Below, piece by piece: positions 1 to 11,400 of a stretch of DNA of 64,000 bases; the first letter of the stretch is position 1, and the number at the start of each line of letters is the position of its first letter. Under the pieces are notes generated by a model. It was given only the letters and a program-made list of their open reading frames with translations, searched no databases and was not told the origin of the DNA. The stretch is from Muscardinus avellanarius (taxonomy: Eukaryota; Chordata; Mammalia; Rodentia; Gliridae): NCBI GenBank assembly GCA_963383645.1, contig OY726579.1, positions 102,001-166,000 of the forward strand. The letters run 5' to 3'. The position numbers and the translations under genes were made by a program.

Positions 1-360
1 CTGCCTGGCCTTGGTCAGCCCAGGAACTGCAGGCCCACACCTGCCTGGCCTTGGTCAGCCCAGGCACCGTAGGCCCACACCTGCCGGGCCTTGGTCAGCC
101 CAGGCACTGTAGGTGCACAGCTGCCTGGCCTTGGTCAGCCTGGGCACCGCAGGTGCATACCTGCCCGGCCTTGATCTGCCCTGGAACTACAGGCACACAG
201 CTGCCTGGCCTTGGTCAGCCCGGGCACTGCGGGCCCACACCTGCCCGGCCTTGGTCAGCCTGGGCACTGCGGGCCCACGCCTGCGCGGCCTTGGTCAGCC
301 TGGGAATCACAGGTGCACACCTGCCCGGCCTTGGTCTGCCTGGGCACCACAGGCGCACAG
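1..360. repeat. 40-bp minisatellite, nine units
   Basis: Nine consecutive 40-bp units, each opening with a variant of CTGCCTGGCCTTGGTCAGCC and closing with a variant of GCAGGCCCACAC. No indels separate the units, only point differences. The array probably continues left of the window because base 1 is already the start of a unit. It lies in the MRPS25 intron before the exon at 727. Three overlapping open frames over it are a by-product of a GC-rich repeat and are not genes. Confidence 0.95.
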
Positions 361-726
361 CTGTTCTTCCTCCTCACGCTCTCTTCCTCCCACACCACCG
401 GAACCTGTGGCCTCGCGCATCCTCGATGGGCTCCTGCTGCGGAGCCACCGCGGCCTCCCGTGAGGAGGTGGCCTGTGAGCCCCTCTCCGCTGCCCCCTGG
501 GGCTCACGTCTGTGATCTCCTGGTGTGGGAGCACGGGTGGTACCTGATGGGTGCTTCAAGCTTGCTTTTGCTCTTGTTAGTACGGTGTTGTCTTCCTCGG
601 TTTTTTTTCTCTTCTTCCTCTGCTCATGTCTAACAAAACAAGGAAACATCATTGTGGGTCATGGCGTAGCACATCCCAGCCTTTGGGCTGGGAGGAGCGC
701 TGTGCGTGCTCAGCTTCTCTTTCCAG
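361..726. other. MRPS25 intron, right part
   Basis: Unique intronic sequence between the minisatellite and the exon at 727. It ends in a pyrimidine-rich tract and CAG acceptor (721-726). I see no other gene or repeat in it. Confidence 0.7.
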
Positions 727-814
727 ATTCTGGGGAACAGGTCCTGGTGGACATGGAGACCAAGAGCAATAAGGAGATCGTGGAGCACATCAGGAAAATC
801 CTGGGGAAGAGCGA
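727..814 (+). CDS. MRPS25: MRPS25 penultimate exon
   Basis: An 88-nt exon. The acceptor is TTTCCAG before 727 and the donor is GTAAGT from 815. It begins with the last two bases of an Asp codon and ends with the first two bases of a Glu codon. It encodes [17 protein letters not shown] and the following helix, which match mS25 closely. Confidence 0.93.
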
Positions 815-1318
815 GTAAGTGGCTCTGCTGGAGCCAGAGAGGAGCCCAGCGGTGCAGGGAAAGGAGGGTGTGGAAAGGGGCGGCCATCGTGTGGGCTGTC
901 CCATGAGCCTCACTCTCTCAGGTGTAAAGACGCCCACAGCCCTGGCTTTACTCCTTACGAGTGACCAGGGGTCTGGGATGGGGACGGGGACAGAAGGGTC
1001 GCCACCTCATTACTTTTTGTGATGAAGAGACCGGGAGGAGAGCCGCCAGGCTGCCGTGCGGGCCGGGTGCGGTCACCTGATCCTGCCACGTCCACCATGT
1101 CTGTGCTTTGCCGCAGGGAGACCCTCCAGAAGGAGGAGCAGGTCAAGCAGCAGCTCTCACACCCGGCCAACTTCGGCCCGCGGAAGTACTGCCTGCGAGA
1201 GTGCATGTGCGAGGTGGAGGGGCAGGTGCCCTGCCCGGGCGTGGTGCCCCTGCCCAAGGAGATGACTGGGAAGTACCGCGCTGCCCTGCGCGCCGCCGCC
1301 GCCGCTGCCCAGGACTGA
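727..1318 (+). CDS. MRPS25: MRPS25, mitochondrial ribosomal protein mS25 (3' part, two exons)
   Basis: Join of 727-814 and 1117-1318. It encodes the C-terminal 96 residues of mS25, a nuclear-encoded protein of the small subunit of the mitochondrial ribosome that acts in the matrix. Recognisable motifs are the segment from DSGEQVLVD to HIRKILGK, then [17 protein letters not shown] and [12 protein letters not shown] near the end. The human protein is 173 residues, so about the first 45 percent, including most of the thioredoxin-like L51/S25/CI-B8 fold, lies in upstream exons outside the window. Frame and splice sites are intact. The C-terminus carries a short alanine run absent from my recollection of the human protein. 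The gene converges with NR2C2, as in human 3p25. Confidence 0.93.
815..1116 (+). other. MRPS25 last intron
   Basis: A 302-bp GT-AG intron (GTAAGT ... TGCCGCAG). GC-rich and unique; no repeat or other gene seen. Confidence 0.85.
1117..1318 (+). CDS. MRPS25: MRPS25 terminal coding exon
   Basis: A 202-nt coding part of the last exon, ending in TGA at 1316-1318. It contains [17 protein letters not shown] and VPLPKEM, the conserved C-terminal block of mS25. Near the stop, consecutive GCC/GCT codons give six alanines before Gln-Asp, about three residues more than I remember for human. Confidence 0.93.
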
Positions 1319-2364
1319 GCCCCGAGTCAGGCCCCAGGAGGTTTCCCTGAAGCCACCACTTGCTCTTGCTGCGCCTGCCTCTGCCTGGGGTGGCAGAGAC
1401 CCACCTCCTCCCGAGGTTCTCTCCCCAGGCGCCAGTGTCCTTTAGCTCGGCTGGCTTTTGGGAAACCCAGCCAAGGACATGGATGTCCTGGGGGTGAGGC
1501 AGAGGCTCGCTGGGCTCAGCAGGCTGGTCCCTTCTGCAGTGGGCGGAGGTGCTGGCGCCATCACGTCAGAAGCCTGTGACTGTGGCCCTTCTCCTTTGCT
1601 GCTGTTCCTGGCTCACGACACTTGGCACCGGGCCTGTGGCTCCACCGGTGGCGGGCAGGCGTCCTAGAAGGCCAGTGGCTGGCTCCTCAGCCCTCCTTGC
1701 TGCTGCCCGCCCGGCCCCACCCAGCCAGTGGCAGGCTGGCTGGCTGGTGGCCTTTCTACTTCCGTGGAGCGTTCCTTGAGGCCTTTATCCTGCCCTTTGG
1801 AAGATCTTTGCAACCAGTGAGATAGCCAGCCTCGCGGGAACCTCCTTCCAGGGCCCAAAGAAGCCGGAGCCGCAACCCTGAGCTTTCTGGAGATCTCTGG
1901 TGGGAGTTCAAGCTGGAGCCCAGCTGGGCTCGTGGTGCTTCACGGCAGCGTCACCTGGCTGCTATGCCCCTGTAGACCCGTCTTCCTGTTTTCCACAGCG
2001 ACAAGGTGGGCTTCAAACATAAGCAGGAGAAAACCAGTAAAGATGGCTCTATGGAGCTGCTTGACCCACACTTTACCAGGTGCCTTTCCTCTTGCTCTTC
2101 ACTCGCGCTGAAGGGCACGTTGTCACCCAGAACACCCAGCTCTGCTCACACCCACAAACATCTGTGTGACACCCAGCCAGGGGCTGCCGCACTGTTCCAG
2201 TATGTTATTTAGCAGCTTGGCAGACATCGTCCCTGGCCGAGGTGCCACCTGTCAGCTGGTGTGAAGGTGGAGGTGGCTGACCTCGTCCACAGCCGTCCAG
2301 GAGACCGCCCTGGGCCGGTGCTGTTGTATCGTGAGGAGAAATGACAAGCAGGTGCACGTTAGTC

Positions 2365-2380
2365 TTTAATACACTTTAAT
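2365..2380 (-). terminator. NR2C2: Poly(A) signals of NR2C2
   Basis: Two ATTAAA hexamers read on the - strand, ten bases apart. They are the last good signals before MRPS25 sequence, so they probably set the NR2C2 3' end. Confidence 0.5.
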
Positions 2381-2445
2381 AGTAGAAACCTCATGTAGGT
2401 AGTAGTATTAAGCCACAACAGTAATGCCACAATGAAACAGCATTT

Positions 2446-2451
2446 AATAAA
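2446..2451 (+). terminator. MRPS25: Candidate MRPS25 poly(A) signal
   Basis: AATAAA, the first canonical hexamer downstream of the MRPS25 stop on the + strand. Confidence 0.4.
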
Positions 2452-4201
2452 ATGCATAAAGCTAACCCATGCACTGCAACACTCTACAGACACAACAATG
2501 TAGATTCCTCAGGACTGAGACATTGATTAGATATAAAATTCTGTTTAAAAAAAAACATGCTATTTTTTAAGTGCCATCACCTAACAAACCTGATTTCACA
2601 TGGGGAGGAGAGCTGTGCAGAGCTACAGCCTTCAACAGGTTTTAAACCTGGAATTAGAAAGTAATGGCATAAACGACATAGTCTTTACTATGAAGGGCAG
2701 AGGTTACAGAAACGGTCCCCGGAAAATCAAACACCCAAATTTGCCTTTCATAGAAGTCCTTTTAAAAGGGCTGGTAATGCCAGCTGTATTTTAACAGACA
2801 TCCAAACTACAGGTAAAAACTACAATTGATACTATGAAAAAATGTGCAGCTTTTCAATTATAAAACTAGGTGAACACTGTTTTACAAGGTAATTGGGAGG
2901 ACAGAGACTAGAAAAATATTCCAGCACTTGAGTTGTACGTGGCAGCAGCATTTGAACTCACAAATGCTATGGTCAGTAAAATAACTGATTTTACTCTCCT
3001 AATGAAAACCCACCTTTCAGCAGAAAGTCTACTACCAAGTGTTATCCCAGCATTCAGCTTTAACACACTCAGTGGGTAAATGTTGAGCGTTTTCTGTTTC
3101 TGTTAAAGACACCAATATTATTGGCCTCTCATCAAAGTACAGCTGTGTATAAAAAAAACCTGCCATTCCCCCAAAGATACTTTTTAAGCTCACGGTTTAG
3201 TTACTCTTAGACTGCTAAGACAGCCCCAAAAGGAAATGTAAAGATTCGCTTAGAGCCTGTCAAGCTTCCCTTGTGTTTGAAGTGGAAAGCCCCTTTCCAT
3301 GGTGTGATTGTCTTAACAGGCAATGACACGGGCAAAGTCTAGGGATGGGTGAGGCCCGTGGCCGTGGCCGCAGACATTTACTTGATCGACGCAGGGAAGC
3401 CGAGCGCTAAAGACCCACAAAAGGCACTGAATACTCTCTCTCGTGTCTATCAAACAGCAACCGCTTACTTCAAAAGCAAAGAGCAACTTGTGGTCACCGG
3501 TCGGTGACTTTCCTCACCAGCTCAGGCACCCAGGGGCTGGCAAGGGCAGCTCCTGCCTCAACCTACAGCCCCGTCGCGAGGGAAGTGCACCAGGAGGCCA
3601 AACGAGGAAACGGCGTCTGTGGCTGTAAGGGTGAATGTTCCTATTAGAATGCAGTTTTTATCTGAAAAACCTAATAGTGAATTGCATTCGCGTGCTTGGA
3701 GTCACGTGTGCCTGCAGCTGAGAAGCCACGAGGCTGGCCAGCAGTCAGGACCACATTTAAGAGGCCAGCCCAGCCATTTCTTTTCAGCCAGTGCTAGGTG
3801 GCAAGTAGTCGCAGCACGGTGCCCAGGTCTTGCTGGGAATGCAAACCCGGGAAACCACTGCTGCCTCTGAGTGGGCTGCTGCCAGGGCCCGCCTGCACCC
3901 CTGGCCCATGCCCATTGGCCACTCGGAGGGCTCAGGGCATCTGGAGCATCAAGGGCCACCAAGTTCCTCCAGGTAGGCCATAAACGTGTGTAAAAAGTAG
4001 GCTACCATTACCACTTAGTTTCGGCATTAGGATAAACTGCCTTCCTGCCCCTTATGTGAAAACAGAGAATACACATCTTCCTGGTCAGGGGCATTGGGAT
4101 GCACACACCAATTTACATTAGCAACTCTATCATAAACTCTTTAAACAGCAGGAAAGCTGGGATCGATACGTGGCTACATATCTGTATACATATTATACAT
4201 C

Positions 4202-4226
4202 TATGTACACATACACATTATATACA
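4202..4226 (-). promoter_or_regulatory. Two Pumilio-type motifs in the 3' UTR
   Basis: On the - (mRNA) strand, 4202-4209 reads TGTACATA and 4219-4226 reads TGTATATA. Both fit the Pumilio recognition element TGTANATA and are 17 bases apart. A third TGTACATA is at 7954-7961. Binding is inferred. Confidence 0.45.
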
Positions 4227-5541
4227 CTGTACAATGAAGCTATAAACACATGTACATTCATTTAGTCATACAAGCCTATAAATCTGTACACACGCGATGC
4301 TGCTGAAGGAACCCACCAGGGCTGGGCACACCAAGTGTACGCTGGTGGGAGGCACACGCACGAGATCCAGAAGCTTGTGTACAAAAGACCCAGACCAACC
4401 CTGTCTCCGTTAGGGGTCAGCTTTAAAATTTACATAAAAGTCAAGACATCTACTAAGAGCCACATACTCTAGAGAAGGGGAGCAGCGGGTTGGGGTCTGC
4501 TCTGTGGCTGCCACTCCCAGAGCTCCCTGGGAGAGAAGCGCCTCCAGCCGGCCATGCCCTTAGCAGCCTGTACAGAGAGGAACCGACTAACCCCATGCAC
4601 ATCAGGCTGCTTATGCTGTGAACAGCAAACACTTCCAGCCTCACAATGGGGAGCCCACAGCCAGGGGTGCTGGACAGGCGTGAGGGGACTGCTCTGCAGG
4701 AAATGCCCCTCAGAACTAGGGCTTTCCCTCAGAATAAAACCACTAGCTCCAGCCAGAGTCCTTCATTCTTGGCTTCTGCCTGACCATCCCGAGCAGCCGT
4801 GGGTGCAGACGGCACTCTGCTACTCCACCTGGGAGCCACAGTGTCCACTGTGAGCGCCCTGGCTGGTGTCCCAACTGCCACGTGTAATACTGATGAACTA
4901 ACAGTGATCCCTCAAGGGCATAACACAATTAACTGAATTAGCCTCAAATACAAAAACCGAAACAAGAATGGCAGGCCCCACCAGTTAGACAGATAACGCA
5001 GCTCCCCTAGCACATACCCATATACAGATTGGCAGGACGGTGACAGAGGTCTCGAAATACCTTCCGGGAGGAACCTGGTCTTTTTCTAAAACGTCTCTTC
5101 TGTTATGCTGGTATGTAGTGAGCTCCACAAATTTCAATACATATGGACATCTGCACAAGAACCCACTCAACCAGTAAGTGCCACTGTGTGTCTGTCTCAC
5201 CTCCCAGGGCGGGCGGGCTCACGGCCAAGTTGCTCAGGAACCCAGTGGGCGCGGGCTGCTCTCAATCCCTCAAACGACTAAGGCTGAAAACCCTGTGAAG
5301 GCCGGATCTCAGTACTGACTCAAGATCTCCATAAATATTCTTGGCTTTGGGCTGACACCCTAACTCAACTTAATGAGACAAGTGTACCTGCAGGCCAAAA
5401 CCTGAAACGACTGGGCAGTGTGAATCTCAAGAGGCCATTGCAAAGGAAAGCAAACTGGACCTGGGAAACCAGTGAAGGAGCAAAGCCAGAAAGGGCCCTG
5501 CGATCTGCCGCTGCCGGGGAAGAGCTCAGAGGCAGGCCCAG

Positions 5542-5732
5542 GAGCCGGGTGTGGTGGCGCACACCTGCAGTCCCAGTACTTGAGAGGCTGAGACAGGAGG
5601 ATCACAGGTGCGGGGACAGTCTCAGCAAGTATGAGACCCTCAGCAACCTAGTGAGACCCTATTTCAAAATTAAAAATAAAATAGGGCTGGGGACATAGCT
5701 CAGAGATAGAATGCCCTTGGGTTCTCGTGTGT

Positions 5733-5734
<2 letters not shown>
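5542..5734 (+). mobile_element. B1-dID SINE
   Basis: Begins GAGCCGGGTGTGGTGGCGC. The B1-like left half, A-rich linker and ID half (GGGCTGGGGACATAGCTC) are all present. It runs into a microsatellite and is antisense within the NR2C2 3' UTR. Confidence 0.88.

Positions 5735-5812
<78 letters not shown>
5735..5812. repeat. (TC)22(AC)17 compound microsatellite
   Basis: An uninterrupted TC run followed by an AC run at the 3' end of a SINE. Confidence 0.97.
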
Positions 5813-5814
<2 letters not shown>

Positions 5815-6597
5815 CGTGTTTTCTCCAGTGCTACCTCAGCAGAGATCAGTACTTCCTTATCCAGCCTGAGTCTAACTGGCCTAATGGACACAGGATGCAC
5901 AGATGCTGCCACCAAGCAGGCTGAGAGTAAGGTCTGTAAGCTCACACCCAAAAAGAGGAAGAGCAGGCAGCTGCTGTATTGGCCGCGCAGATGTACAAGA
6001 TGTCCTCCACTAAGCCCTTCACCAGCCAGGATGAATCAGACCCACCCTAACTCCACTGTCTTGAACAGCCTTTTTGCCTTTAATTTTAAGATTTGAAACT
6101 CTGGGGTTACGAAACTAAAAAATACTTACCAATTGGCAAAATTAATCCTTCTGTCACTTTGTAATGGTTGCCCCATACTCTCCAATGTTTGCTACCCATG
6201 CGTCTCCCTACAATGATACAGTTAAGTCCCAGGGGGAACTGCCCATTGGAAGCTGGAGGTCCTGTCTCACTCCATCCACTACAGTGACTTAGGTGAAACG
6301 CTGCTCACACCTCAGGCGGAGGCACCCACCCCTTGGCCTGCCCTGCCTGGACGTGGCGACAGGGCGGGGCAGTGTGCTGAGATCTTTTCGGACAGCATCT
6401 GCTCAACAGGTTCTACAGCCACATAGTTAACCTACAGGAGGTATTTTCTTAATCTGGACTAATCAAAACACAAAGCACTGGACCCAGACTTCCTCGGGCT
6501 ACTTTCCTCCAACAGAAAACTGGATTCATATCCACGGAACTTCAAGTTATGCACAACTGCCTTGTGAGTGACTTTTGTTCTTGAAAACTGATCACAA

Positions 6598-6781
6598 TTG
6601 GGCATGGTGGTGTATACTTGTAATCCCAGCACTTGGGAGGCCCAGATAGGAGGATCGCAGTTCCCGGCCCTCTGCAATTTAGTGAGACTTTGTTTCAAGA
6701 TAAAGAATAAAAAATAGAGCTGGGGGGGGGGTGTTGCTCAAAGGCAGAACGCCCCACTTCAATCCCCAGTACCGCAAAAAT
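6598..6781 (+). mobile_element. B1-dID SINE
   Basis: Left half starts GGGCATGGTGGTGTATAC. The ID half ends CCCCAGTACC and contains a nine-base G run. In the NR2C2 3' UTR. Confidence 0.85.
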
Positions 6782-6885
6782 TAATAGAGCATGGTCACTA
6801 TAATTTGAGGAGAAAGACTCACTTTGAACATGCAGGCTGCTTTGCAAAAGTGGGCAGTCTGCTTCTCGAAGCCATCATTTAAAAT

Positions 6886-7078
6886 GCCATGGAGGCCTGC
6901 CTGTGATCCAAGTACTTGGGAGGCTGAGACAGGAGGATGATAGCTTCTAGCCTTAGCAACTTAGTAAGACTCAGTAACCAACCGAGACTGTTTAAAAATT
7001 ATAAAATAAAAAAGGGTTGGGGATGTAGCTTAGAGGTAGAACTCCCCGGGATCCAGTCCTCAGTACCACACACACGCA
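6886..7078 (+). mobile_element. B1-dID SINE, diverged
   Basis: The first bases are degraded. AAGTACTTGGGAGGCTGAGACAG and GGTTGGGGATGTAGCTTAGAGG-like blocks identify both halves; the tail is ACACACACG. Confidence 0.8.
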
Positions 7079-8304
7079 AAAGCCACGGGAACGCTTTGAC
7101 GGCACACACCTGGGAGAACCAAAGTGCAGTGTGCCAGAACATCCTACGACTTACCGGCAGAGATGGCCAGTCTGCAGACATGGTGAAAACCCGATATTTA
7201 AGACCAAGAGAAAGAAACTGTCTCGAAACCCACTCGGCTACACCAGGCCCTGGCCCAAGCAAGCAGCTCTGACCACGGAAACAAGGCCCTTGCTTCACAG
7301 GGTGTCAGGAACGGAGGCCCGCCGAAGGGCCCACGCTCCAGAAGGCGCACCCCATGGGACAGCACGCAGCCACTCCAGGTCCTGTCCAGGAAGTCCGCCA
7401 AGGATTCGGAGGCTCCAGCTGCCGCAAGAGGTGGAGTCGAGCTGAAGATTTCAATCGGAGGTATCATACAACTCTTGGCAGGTGAATCTGACAAGTTGCA
7501 ATTTAATTCAGTCAGCAGGAGAGCGCCCCAGGTTCTGGAAATCTGCAGACACCCGGCGCAGGCCAGGGCCACGTGGTCGAGGAACACGACAAGTGCCAGT
7601 TCTGTGGCTGGCAAGTTGCTGGTCTGTGTCGCCACCGAATGCACAGCCACACTCCGCCTGGCACGTGATACCACCGCCACGTTTTCATTCGTAGGAATCC
7701 AGCTCGACACCACCAATATGTGCATACAGTTAGGAATGGTGACTTCTTTTCTTAAATACAAATGATTGTCTCCTGTACCCAAGTCAGTTTTCACAGAAGC
7801 CATTAGCAATCTAGCCAAAGACATGAACAGTTTTGCATTTGCCCTGCCCATATATAAGATGTTAACATAACAAATTTTGATAAGTACTTAGAAAGTGCTA
7901 ATGTTATTACCCTGGTAATTAGTAGTTATGAATTCCAAGGACAGTTTTTAACATATGTACACACATACTGTTCTCTTCGGTTCTTTTAGTTTTCTTTAAT
8001 ACTAATTTCTGACATTATAAAACTTATTTGTTTTTTGCCCTTTGAGAATTTCTAAATACAAATTGAGTTAAAAGTTTGTTCCAAAATCTGCTTCATCAAA
8101 AGGCATTAAAACATTTTTTATGGCGAGAAAAGTAGACCCTACTTGTCTTTTAGTTGCTATGGTCTGGGATTAACAGATAAGAAACCAGGCAGGAAATGGC
8201 TAACATACTGGTAATATGTGCACATACCAAAATACCACTACTGTGATTTTCCTTGCGTCTGATGGTCCTGGAGAGTCTTGCTGGCGGCAGGTGTGTGTCA
8301 GACA

Positions 8305-8479
8305 CTACAGATTGGCTCCCGTGATCTGGCCGTTGTACTCTGCCGTCTCCATCTTGAGGATGTAGGGGATTATGCTGTCTATTGAAACATTGCCAATGAG
8401 ACCAGTGAAAAACAGTTCTTCTGTTATGTTGGAGCTCATGAGCCTGAGCGCCGGCAGGCGGACGAGAATCCGGGCCAAT
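8305..8479 (-). CDS. NR2C2: NR2C2 exon 14 (coding part)
   Basis: Residues 539-596. It holds the last ligand-binding-domain helices ([17 protein letters not shown]) and the AF-2 region ([12 protein letters not shown]), then a TAG stop at 8305-8307. The C-terminus reads GQITGANL; human, from memory, ends GASL. The acceptor is TTCCAG, completing an Arg codon split with exon 13. Confidence 0.95.
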
Positions 8480-11400
8480 CTGGAAGAGGGAGCTCCATTA
8501 GAGAGAGGATGCTAGCGGCCGTCTACTTGGCCAGGACTGGCTCCCGGGGCCCTGACTGCATCGCGCAACTCAGCAGGCCCGCCTTCTGCCTCCACACACC
8601 AACTGCTCCTCTCCCAGGAATTGATGGTGAGAGGAAAAATCAGAAAAGCGAGTACAAAGGCATATGCACAAATATGTTCTCCCTGGCTCCATGTAAACAC
8701 AAACATTTTAATTAAAAAAATAGAAAATTTAAACATTTAAAAAAATTTTTTTAATCTGAATGAAAATTTTTTTTGGTGCTTGGTATCAAACCCTGGGGTG
8801 TCCTACCTCTGAGCTACAACCCTATTTTATCTTAATTAATTAACTTCTTAATTTATTTTTGTGGTACTGGGGATTGAGCCCAGGGGCATTCTATCTCTGA
8901 ACTACAGGGCCTCGCTAAGTTGACAATGCCTCACTGAATTGCTGTGGCTGTCCTTGAACTTTTTTTTTTTTTTTTTTCCCCAGTGGTGCTGGGGATGGAA
9001 CCCAGAGGCTTTCTACCTCCGGGCTATACTCCCAGACCTATTTTATATTTTATTTGGAAACAGGGTCTCACTAAGTTGCTGAGAGCCTCACTAAATAGCT
9101 GAGGCTGACTTCGAACCCATGAGATCCTCCTGTGTCAGCCTCCCAAGCGCAGGGATTACAAGCGTGCGCCACCACGTCCGGCTTGTCCTTGAACTTTTCA
9201 TCCTTCTGTCTCAGCTTCCCCAGTACTGAGATTACAAGCATATGCCACTGTGCCTGGCTCCTGTTTTATTTTGCAAGGATGAAGAGGAACTTGCTAAGTT
9301 ACTGAGACTGGCCTTCTACCTGTGACCCTGGTGTCTCAGCCTCCGAAGCAGTGATTACAGGTGTGCGCCACCACACTTGCTCATAAGCACGCAAAGGGAG
9401 ACTGGGGGGCAGTTCCTCAGTGCTCATGGCTGGGCTCTGGGTACTGGGATCTGGAGTGAGCTTTCCTAGTAAAACTTTGCATTGCCCACATTTCCAGGGT
9501 CCATCTAACATTAAAAATGAAGCAGTGTGATGTTTTCATCCTGAAGAAACCTGGAGGCCACAGACACTATATTCCAAGTGTCCTATGTGCGCTGGGCCAG
9601 GCATGGACACGGACCAGGACAGTACTGCAGTGCTGCAACTTATCCTCGGTGGCCTCCCACCCAGGTCTCTACCTGAACTAGGAGCGGCTCAGGATTTTTG
9701 TAGAAACTCTACTTTCCAAGGCCAGAGCTGCTGAATTTAGGTGAGCCACGGGCCTGAGCCTCAGGGGAGCGAGCTGCCTTCACACAGGCAGCTATGTGGA
9801 TTCTGGGTGTGGCCGGTACTGGACGGTCTCTCTCTACACTCATGAGGAGGTCTTGAGGAGTTCTGGTTGAAAGTGGTTTTGCAAAAGCTGCATGTTGGTG
9901 GAGGAGTGCTGAAAGGTGAGGCCCGGACCTCCATCGCTAGAGAACAGCCAGGCGGAAGGGCTGGGCGAGGCCGTGGCTGTGAGAAGCACCAGGCAGGGGA
10001 GCCTGGGCTCAGAGCTGCACGAGTCCAAGGCAGAAGCCACAAGCCTGAGGAGGCAGGGCTTTGCTTATTTTGAGGGTGCAGGTTGGGTGGGAAGCAGGAA
10101 GTAACTCGAGGGAAAGGTGCTCATCACCCCCAGTTGGTGAGCAGCAGTGACACGAGGCCGATCTGCACACTCTGCTCTTTGGCAGATCTGGACAGCTGTC
10201 TTGCTCAAATCGGTGCCAGCAAGGCCAATTTGTATATGCTCTCTGCTGCCCACTGATTAAATATTATCACTGATTACCTTTCACCCAATGGAGGGACCTT
10301 CTTCCCATCAGATTACCTGAGGGTAAAATTATCATTTTGTCTAACTCACCAGGCCTCTCTAGAGGTCAGATCCAGTTTCTATCAGCGAAAACATCTGTCA
10401 GTGCTCTAGCATACCTCCACACTGCCCACACGGGCAGAACAGCCAAACTGTGTGAGAACTTGGGCCTTCCGCAGAGCACTAGCCCCAGCAGAAACGGCAC
10501 CAAGCGGACGGGCCGTGCCCGGGCCGCCCACACCAACATGCACCAAGTCAGGTGTGGCCGGGCCAGCTCTGCCAGGCGGCTGCGCACGCACCAGCCACAC
10601 CCCTCCTGGCCCCAAGCAGGAGCACGTGCCTGTGCGCCTCACCGGTAGGTGTCTTCCAAGTAGGTTTTCTGAACATAGTCCTGCAGCTCCATCTGGGCCT
10701 TTTCCTGGAATTTTTCAATCTGGCTCGTGCTCGTCAAACCTGGGTGATCTGAAAACAGAACATTCCCACAATTCCCCTCTGTATATGCAAGCCTCACCTT
10801 GCAGCATCCTTATTCTTTTCTTTCTTTTTGCAATACTAGGATTAAACCCCGGGGGTTTTACCATGGAGCCAAATCCCTAGAACTTTTTGAGGCAGGGTCT
10901 TGCTAATTTGCTGAGGCCGGCCTCGAACTTGTGATCCTTCTGCCTCAACCTCCCAAGTAGCTGAGATTAAAAGCAGAACCCACCTCTCCTGACTTCACCA
11001 GCCTGCCTGCCCGCCCTCCCTCCCTTTCTTTTTTATTGTGGTCCTGGGTATTGAACCCAGGGGCGTTCTACCTCTAAGCTACACCCCCAGCCCCTTGCTA
11101 AGCTGAGGGTCTCACTACATTACCGAGATTGTCCTTGAACTTGTGATCCTCCCGCCTCAGCCTCTGAAGAACTGGGATCATCGTAGGCATCCACCACCGC
11201 ACCTGTCTTAGTATTTCTTTTTACTCAGGCCTCTGACAAATCCCCAACACAACAGGGTGAACCCTAAAGGCTGATCTGCTTGAACACTGTTAGAATGCTG
11301 GCTTCGCTTCTGATTGATTCCGATGGTACTCGAGGTGGAACCCAGGGAGCACTCTACCTCCGAGCTACATCCCCAGACCTATTTTATTTTATTTGGAAAC

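Larger units (their letters stand above)
1319..2465 (+). other. MRPS25: MRPS25 3' UTR (end uncertain)
   Basis: Unique GC-rich sequence after the stop codon. The first + strand AATAAA I find is at 2446-2451, which would put cleavage near 2465 and make the transcript overlap the NR2C2 3' end. An earlier non-canonical site cannot be excluded. No repeat is seen here. Confidence 0.45.
2345..8304 (-). other. NR2C2: NR2C2 3' UTR
   Basis: Roughly 6 kb from the NR2C2 stop down to two ATTAAA poly(A) signals on the - strand (complement of 2365-2370 and 2375-2380). The distal part (2.4-4.5 kb) is AT-rich unique sequence. Three antisense-oriented SINEs and a (TC)n(AC)n tract lie at 5.5-7.1 kb. A 217-codon open frame at 7198-7851 on the - strand lies wholly inside it, resembles no family I know, and is treated as chance. 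Confidence 0.75.
8480..10642 (-). other. NR2C2: NR2C2 intron 13
   Basis: 2.2 kb. It holds a nested SINE cluster at 8.76-9.38 kb. The remainder (9.4-10.6 kb) is unique GC-moderate sequence with only chance open frames. Confidence 0.85.

Noticed and set aside
51..633. Overlapping open frames at the left end
   Set aside because: Translations of the 40-bp minisatellite; periodic and frame-independent.
5727..6096. Frames with Ser-Leu and Thr-His runs
   Set aside because: Artefacts of the (TC)n(AC)n microsatellite.
7198..7851. 217-codon open frame on the - strand
   Set aside because: It is within the NR2C2 3' UTR on the mRNA strand, downstream of the true stop, with no recognisable domain. Expected by chance in GC-rich sequence.
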